The notes below the pieces were generated by a model. That model saw nothing but the letters and a program-made list of their open reading frames with translations, was not told where the DNA came from and ran no database searches. 15,304 bases of DNA from an uncultured Alphaproteobacteria bacterium (GTDB taxonomy: Bacteria; Pseudomonadota; Alphaproteobacteria; HIMB59). The translations under genes were made by a program, and so were the position numbers. The stretch lies in contig CACGSS010000011.1 of NCBI GenBank assembly GCA_902575725.1, positions 1 to 15,304 of the forward strand. Reading direction: 5' to 3'. Below are positions 12,850-15,304 of the stretch, piece after piece (within the stretch, counting starts at the first letter, position 1; each line of letters opens with the position of its first letter).

Positions 12850-12905
12850 GAACCCCTGACCTCTACGTTGCCAGCGTAGCGCTCTCCCAGCTGAGCTACG
12901 GCCCC
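12850..12905 (-). pseudogene. Truncated tRNA-Ala(GGC): right copy of the 56-bp att repeat
   Basis: Contains tRNA nucleotides 1-56 (acceptor 5' strand, D arm, anticodon arm with GGC, T-stem 5' strand) and then breaks off in the T loop; the 3' T stem, acceptor 3' strand and CCA are missing, so it cannot give a tRNA. It has two changes from the intact gene: A7 to G, and G to A on the 3' side of the anticodon loop. A consensus TATAAT lies 10 bases upstream of nucleotide 1 (minus strand, 12921-12916), a better promoter than at the intact copy. This suggests it is the original 5' half of the host gene. Confidence 0.88.
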
Positions 12906-12915
12906 CTACGTCAGC

Positions 12916-12921
12916 ATTATA
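12916..12921 (-). promoter_or_regulatory. -10 box (TATAAT) upstream of the truncated tRNA-Ala
   Basis: Perfect TATAAT on the minus strand, 10 bases before tRNA nucleotide 1, the expected spacing for a tRNA promoter. No good -35 is seen at 15-17 bp. It may now transcribe the tRNA fragment into the integrase region. Confidence 0.45.
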
Positions 12922-13019
12922 AAGGATTTTATACAAATTGGTAGTTAGTTCAAATCGTATTTCCTAGAAGTTTCCGAGAATAAATACAAAGAAAGGGAAC
13001 TATTTGATAAGTTAAAATT

Positions 13020-13343
13020 ATGAGACTCGTTCTGATATTTATATTCTCATTAATTTCTATTTCCTCTCATAGCTATCATGAAAAAGATATAATTTATGAT
13101 GAAGAGGAAATAATCTGTATTGCAACCTATGAGCTAGCCGAAGATTTTTTTTTACAAATGAGAGACCCTAACACTTCTGAAGAAATGAATAAAAGAAAAC
13201 AAGCTCTATTGGATAAATACGATGAGGGTCACTTTCCTCAGGAGGATATAGAATTTTACACTCTTGAAATTCATTATGCATGGACTGCTAATTTTGATTT
13301 TTTACCACCAATTTTAAAAAATTGTCGTGAAAATATTCGTTGA
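13020..13343 (+). CDS. Small secreted acidic protein, unknown
   Basis: A 107-aa protein with a signal peptide (MRLVLIFIFSLISISSHS, cleavage near residue 18). The mature part is acidic and helical (EEEIICIATYELAEDFFLQM, SEEMNKRKQALLDKYDEG), with two cysteines (Cys33 and Cys101 by position), possibly bonded in the periplasm. No family is recognised. There is no strong ribosome site (AGAAAGGGAA lies about 20 bases upstream). It is the first gene outside the right end of the tRNA-Ala element and converges with the gene at 13359, leaving only 15 bp between stops. Confidence 0.6.
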   Translation: MRLVLIFIFSLISISSHSYHEKDIIYDEEEIICIATYELAEDFFLQMRDPNTSEEMNKRKQALLDKYDEGHFPQEDIEFYTLEIHYAWTANFDFLPPILKNCRENIR

Positions 13344-13358
13344 TCAATTTGAGTATTA

Positions 13359-13613
13359 CTACATTTTTTCCAACTTATATACGTCATCTACATTATTAAA
13401 TTTAGCATCAAATTCCTTTGATCTTGGATCTTCAAACAAAGCATAAAATTTTTCCTCATCGGTGACATTTGCTACAATTATCACTTTTCTATCTCTGACA
13501 AATCCCATCTCAAATCCATCAGTATATTTCGCAATGTCATCTTTAAAAGAGTCATACAATTTTAAGTAGTCTTCTTTAGTTCCGTTATAAGTAGATACAA
13601 CACATAAATTCAT
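13359..13613 (-). CDS. Small alpha/beta-barrel-like (ABM superfamily-like) protein
   Basis: An 84-aa soluble protein with an AGGAG ribosome site before ATG 13613. The secondary structure reads strand (NLCVVSTYNG), helix (KEDYLKLYDSFKDDIAKY), paired strands (EMGFVRDRKVIIVANV), helix (DEEKFYALFEDPRSKEFDAKF) and a final strand (VDDVYKLEKM). This matches a single ferredoxin-like unit of dimeric alpha/beta-barrel proteins. No catalytic residues can be assigned. It is divergent from the similar-sized 91-aa gene at 13725 across a 111-bp promoter region; the two could be functionally linked. Confidence 0.62.
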   Translation of the reverse strand: MNLCVVSTYNGTKEDYLKLYDSFKDDIAKYTDGFEMGFVRDRKVIIVANVTDEEKFYALFEDPRSKEFDAKFNNVDDVYKLEKM

Positions 13614-13698
13614 AATTATTTTCTCCTTTAAACCAATTTACGTATTGTTCAATTTTAGAGATCAATATCTTTTGAATGAATTATTTTTAAATAAACTT

Positions 13699-13704
13699 TA
13701 TAAT
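13699..13704 (+). promoter_or_regulatory. Candidate -10 box (TATAAT) for the 91-aa gene
   Basis: Perfect TATAAT 20 bases before ATG 13725, followed by the ribosome site GAGAGGA. TTGAAT at 13672-13677 is 21 bases away, too far for a normal -35, so only the -10 is supported. Confidence 0.35.
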
Positions 13705-13724
13705 AACTTATAGAGAGGACAGCT

Positions 13725-14000
13725 ATGAAAATTATTACAAATGCAAAAATAACTAAAGGTTATGAACATTGGAAACAAATGTTTGAAGAAAATGAAAATC
13801 TGAGACAGGAATATGGTCTTAATGTATTAGCCTATGGACATCCAAAAGATAACAGTGAAGAAATTTATACGGTTATAGAAGTAGAGTCGATGGATAAAAT
13901 GCAAGAAATGTTAAAACTTCCTGAAATGATAAAACTTAGAACAGAAGCTGGAGTTGATCTAGATACACAAAAATTTATTTTACTTGAGGGTGGAAACTAA
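13725..14000 (+). CDS. Small alpha/beta-barrel-like protein
   Basis: A 91-aa soluble protein with a GAGAGGA ribosome site. Strand MKIITNAKITKG, helix YEHWKQMFEENENLRQEYG, strand LNVLAYGHPKD, strand EIYTVIEVES, helix MDKMQEMLKLPEMIKLRTEAG and a last strand FILLEGG give the beta-alpha-beta-beta-alpha-beta order of dimeric alpha/beta-barrel proteins. Its layout (GYEHW near the first helix, a helix with repeated Met/Leu, then AGVD) is that of short DUF-type members of this superfamily found in many bacteria; the function is not established. Its stop overlaps the convergent 62-aa gene's stop region by 4 bp (13997-14000). Confidence 0.65.
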   Translation: MKIITNAKITKGYEHWKQMFEENENLRQEYGLNVLAYGHPKDNSEEIYTVIEVESMDKMQEMLKLPEMIKLRTEAGVDLDTQKFILLEGGN

Positions 14001-14185
14001 GATTGTGTAAGTAAGAAGTATAAGCTTAGAAATATTAAAAATATTGATACAGATAAGCCTAATTTAAAGGCTTTATCTATAATAGAATATTCCTTTTTAC
14101 CTACATACCTCTTTTTAATAATGTAAATAGCTGCTGTAAAAATCGAAAAAAACCAAAATGTATTTACCACTAATTCTATGTTCAC
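13997..14185 (-). CDS. Small two-TM membrane protein (last gene of minus-strand operon)
   Basis: A 62-aa product starting at GTG 14185; there is no in-frame ATG near the start. The start forms a GTGA overlap with the stop of the upstream 113-aa gene (14182-14185), good evidence for translational coupling and for the GTG start. Two hydrophobic segments at about 5-22 (LVVNTFWFFSIFTAAIYI) and 44-59 (LGLSVSIFLIFLSLYFL) are separated by a basic loop (IKKRYVGKKEY). The function is unknown. The topology is like that of the 69-aa protein in the same operon, so they may form a pair. Confidence 0.6.
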   Translation of the reverse strand: MNIELVVNTFWFFSIFTAAIYIIKKRYVGKKEYSIIDKAFKLGLSVSIFLIFLSLYFLLTQS

Positions 14186-14523
14186 GTGCTCTTGTATGAA
14201 TTTCTTTCTAAATATTTTTCACCGTTCTCTGACAAATACCAAAGATATCGCTTTTCATTATTTTGATCGTCTTCCCACATAATTTTATTTGCTAGATTCA
14301 TTCTTATAAGTTTTGCTCCAGTATCACTTACAATATTGAAATTTAATCCTGTCAAGAATGAAATTTCATCCAAGTCAAAAGCATTAATCACATTTTTTGA
14401 AATTAAAGACTTATCATTTATCTGTTTACCTGTTGTCTTTAGTGTGACATGTCTTTTACATATTTTTTCCTGGAGACACTTCATAAATATGTAATCTTGA
14501 GTTTCAATATCATCACTATTCAT
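14182..14523 (-). CDS. 113-aa protein, possible winged-helix protein
   Basis: A soluble 113-aa protein without a signal peptide. The C-terminal half, GAKLIRMNLANKIMWEDD followed by YLWYLSENGEKYLER, resembles a recognition helix, a beta-wing and the terminal helix of small winged-helix domains (LSENGEKYL is a common end motif in PadR/MarR-like folds). The N-terminal half is charged, with Cys16 and Cys22. The DNA-binding role is an inference from this pattern only. It lies 9 bp downstream of the 69-aa membrane-protein gene and overlaps the 62-aa gene by 4 bp, so a cytoplasmic partner of the two membrane proteins is also possible. Confidence 0.55.
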   Translation of the reverse strand: MNSDDIETQDYIFMKCLQEKICKRHVTLKTTGKQINDKSLISKNVINAFDLDEISFLTGLNFNIVSDTGAKLIRMNLANKIMWEDDQNNEKRYLWYLSENGEKYLERNSYKST

Positions 14524-14532
14524 AAGTTTCGA

Positions 14533-14742
14533 TTATTTAAACCAATCGCCATAAACACTAATTAAAACTAGTGAGAAAGTCCCGTACCCTAAAACGATTA
14601 TAATGAAATATTTAATATATATTCTTTTGGAACTAACATTTTTTGTTAATTTACCAAATTTTTTTTGAGTATAGATAAAAGCTGCCCATAGTAAAATTGC
14701 AAAGCCGTATGAGGATAATAATACTTTAATTACTTCTGACAT
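14533..14742 (-). CDS. Small two-TM membrane protein
   Basis: A 69-aa protein whose ATG (14742) directly abuts the stop codon of the upstream gene (TAAATG), implying coupled translation. Hydrophobic segments at about 6-24 (KVLLSSYGFAILLWAAFIY) and 45-63 (YFIIIVLGYGTFSLVLISVY) are separated by a strongly basic loop (QKKFGKLTKNVSSKR), predicting a cytoplasmic loop with both termini outside. No family is recognised. Confidence 0.6.
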   Translation of the reverse strand: MSEVIKVLLSSYGFAILLWAAFIYTQKKFGKLTKNVSSKRIYIKYFIIIVLGYGTFSLVLISVYGDWFK

Positions 14743-15304
14743 TTAAAAAGACAATGATCCTGACAATAAGTTTTCATTCAAGGTGCCTAAATTTTTAGGG
14801 TAGGTTAGTATACCATCAGATATATATTTATCATCAAATTGCGACACACACCAAGATAGCGAAGCTGGTTTGGGCACTAGAGTTTTATTATCTCTAATAG
14901 AGTAAAGTAAATTATCTCTAACAGCTAAGTCACCCATATATACTAAATAAGCAACTTTTGTCCGCCTTGTAATAAAGTTACTTTCGCCTTGGTTGAGACT
15001 TTTAGGAGGATTGTAGATCACTGGCTTTTTTTTGACATACTCATCTTTGAGTCTCTTTATTAACCAATTTCTCATTATTTTTCTGACTGCATGATAAGCT
15101 GCAAATTGTGGTTTAATTAAATATGTGGTTTGGTGCCCAATATTCAAAATTGTATTATTTTCAGAAAACTTGTAAGAGTAGCCGTCTTTATATCTTTGAT
15201 GAAACTTTGAGAATTCTTTAGCCCAAGTTACTCCCTCAATTACCCTATCTTTAGTTTGAGAGGTGTACTTTTCTCTAGTTGAGGTGTCATGTAAAACTAC
15301 GTCC
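14743..15304 (-). CDS. Unrecognised protein, 5' end beyond window
   Basis: On the minus strand this frame is open from the right edge (first full codon 15303) to TAA 14745-14743, at least 186 residues. The only start-like codon inside (TTG 15147) is probably internal, because clearly protein-like sequence continues upstream (VVLHDTSTREKYTSQTKDR, EGVTWAKEFSKFHQRYKDG). Features: a basic helical middle part (YHAVRKIMRNWLIKRLKDEY), the segment TRRTKVAYLVYMGDLAVRDN, and a C-terminal SLSWCVSQFDDKYISDGIL. No signal peptide or membrane segment is visible in this part. I do not recognise the family. It leads a four-gene coupled operon with two small membrane proteins and a possible winged-helix protein. 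Confidence 0.6.
   Translation of the reverse strand, partial: DVVLHDTSTREKYTSQTKDRVIEGVTWAKEFSKFHQRYKDGYSYKFSENNTILNIGHQTTYLIKPQFAAYHAVRKIMRNWLIKRLKDEYVKKKPVIYNPPKSLNQGESNFITRRTKVAYLVYMGDLAVRDNLLYSIRDNKTLVPKPASLSWCVSQFDDKYISDGILTYPKNLGTLNENLLSGSLSF

Larger units (their letters stand above)
10600..12905. mobile_element. Decayed integrative element at tRNA-Ala(GGC)
   Basis: The region is bounded by a 56-bp direct repeat of tRNA nucleotides 1-56 (10600-10655 and 12850-12905, 54 of 56 identical, offset exactly 2250 bp). Inside are, from the right, a tyrosine-integrase N-terminus reading inward from the right att copy, a third tRNA fragment (12293-12311), and three small cargo genes on the minus strand. 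Tandem TGTGATAACA motifs near both ends resemble arm-type integrase sites. The integrase has lost its catalytic domain, so the element cannot move on its own. The outer limits are inferred from the repeats. Confidence 0.75.

Noticed and set aside
12850..12905. Second functional tRNA-Ala
   Set aside because: The 3' T stem, acceptor 3' strand and CCA are missing.
14743..15147. A complete 134-aa gene starting at TTG 15147
   Set aside because: The frame stays open to the window edge with protein-like sequence, so this is the 3' part of a longer gene.

Overview
The window is AT-rich, densely packed bacterial DNA. Gene content (a CUT1-type glycerol/dihydroxyacetone-like ABC importer with two ATPases, dihydroxyacetone kinase subunits, an integrase of marine type, many small alpha/beta-barrel and NTF2-like proteins) suggests a streamlined marine alphaproteobacterium (SAR11/HIMB59/AEGEAN-169-like). 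This assignment is an inference from gene style, not from a marker gene.

Region 1 (1-6968, + strand) is one tightly coupled operon. It holds a solute-binding protein (5' part outside the window), a 24-bp perfect palindrome, two permeases, a 63-aa membrane protein, two ABC ATPases, DhaL and DhaK. Most junctions are TAATG or ATGA overlaps. The layout implies import of a three- (or four-) carbon polyol or ketose followed by phosphorylation. Dihydroxyacetone is at least as likely a substrate as glycerol, because the kinase subunits are translationally coupled to the transporter and no glycerol kinase or dehydrogenase is present. DhaM is absent from the window.

Region 2 (7036-10459) carries a secreted 5'-nucleotidase/UshA-NadN-type phosphohydrolase that ends at a strong bidirectional terminator. 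It is followed by two small minus-strand genes (NTF2-like and dimeric alpha/beta-barrel-like), a divergent thioredoxin-fold peroxiredoxin-like gene, and a small membrane protein.

Region 3 (10580-12905) is the most unusual part: a decayed integrative element at tRNA-Ala(GGC). An intact tRNA-Ala gene lies at the left. A 56-bp copy of the tRNA 5' portion lies exactly 2250 bp to the right, and a third 19-20 bp copy of the tRNA 5' end lies inside. Both ends carry tandem TGTGATAACA motifs that look like integrase arm sites. A truncated tyrosine-integrase N-terminus ends in a zinc-ribbon-like tail. Cargo is two secreted small proteins and one NTF2-like protein. A degenerate second copy of one cargo signal peptide is fused to tRNA sequence.

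Region 4 (13020-15304) holds a small secreted protein, a divergent pair of dimeric alpha/beta-barrel-like genes, and a compact minus-strand operon. That operon runs from an unrecognised protein open to the window edge through a 69-aa membrane protein and a 113-aa possible winged-helix protein to a 62-aa membrane protein.
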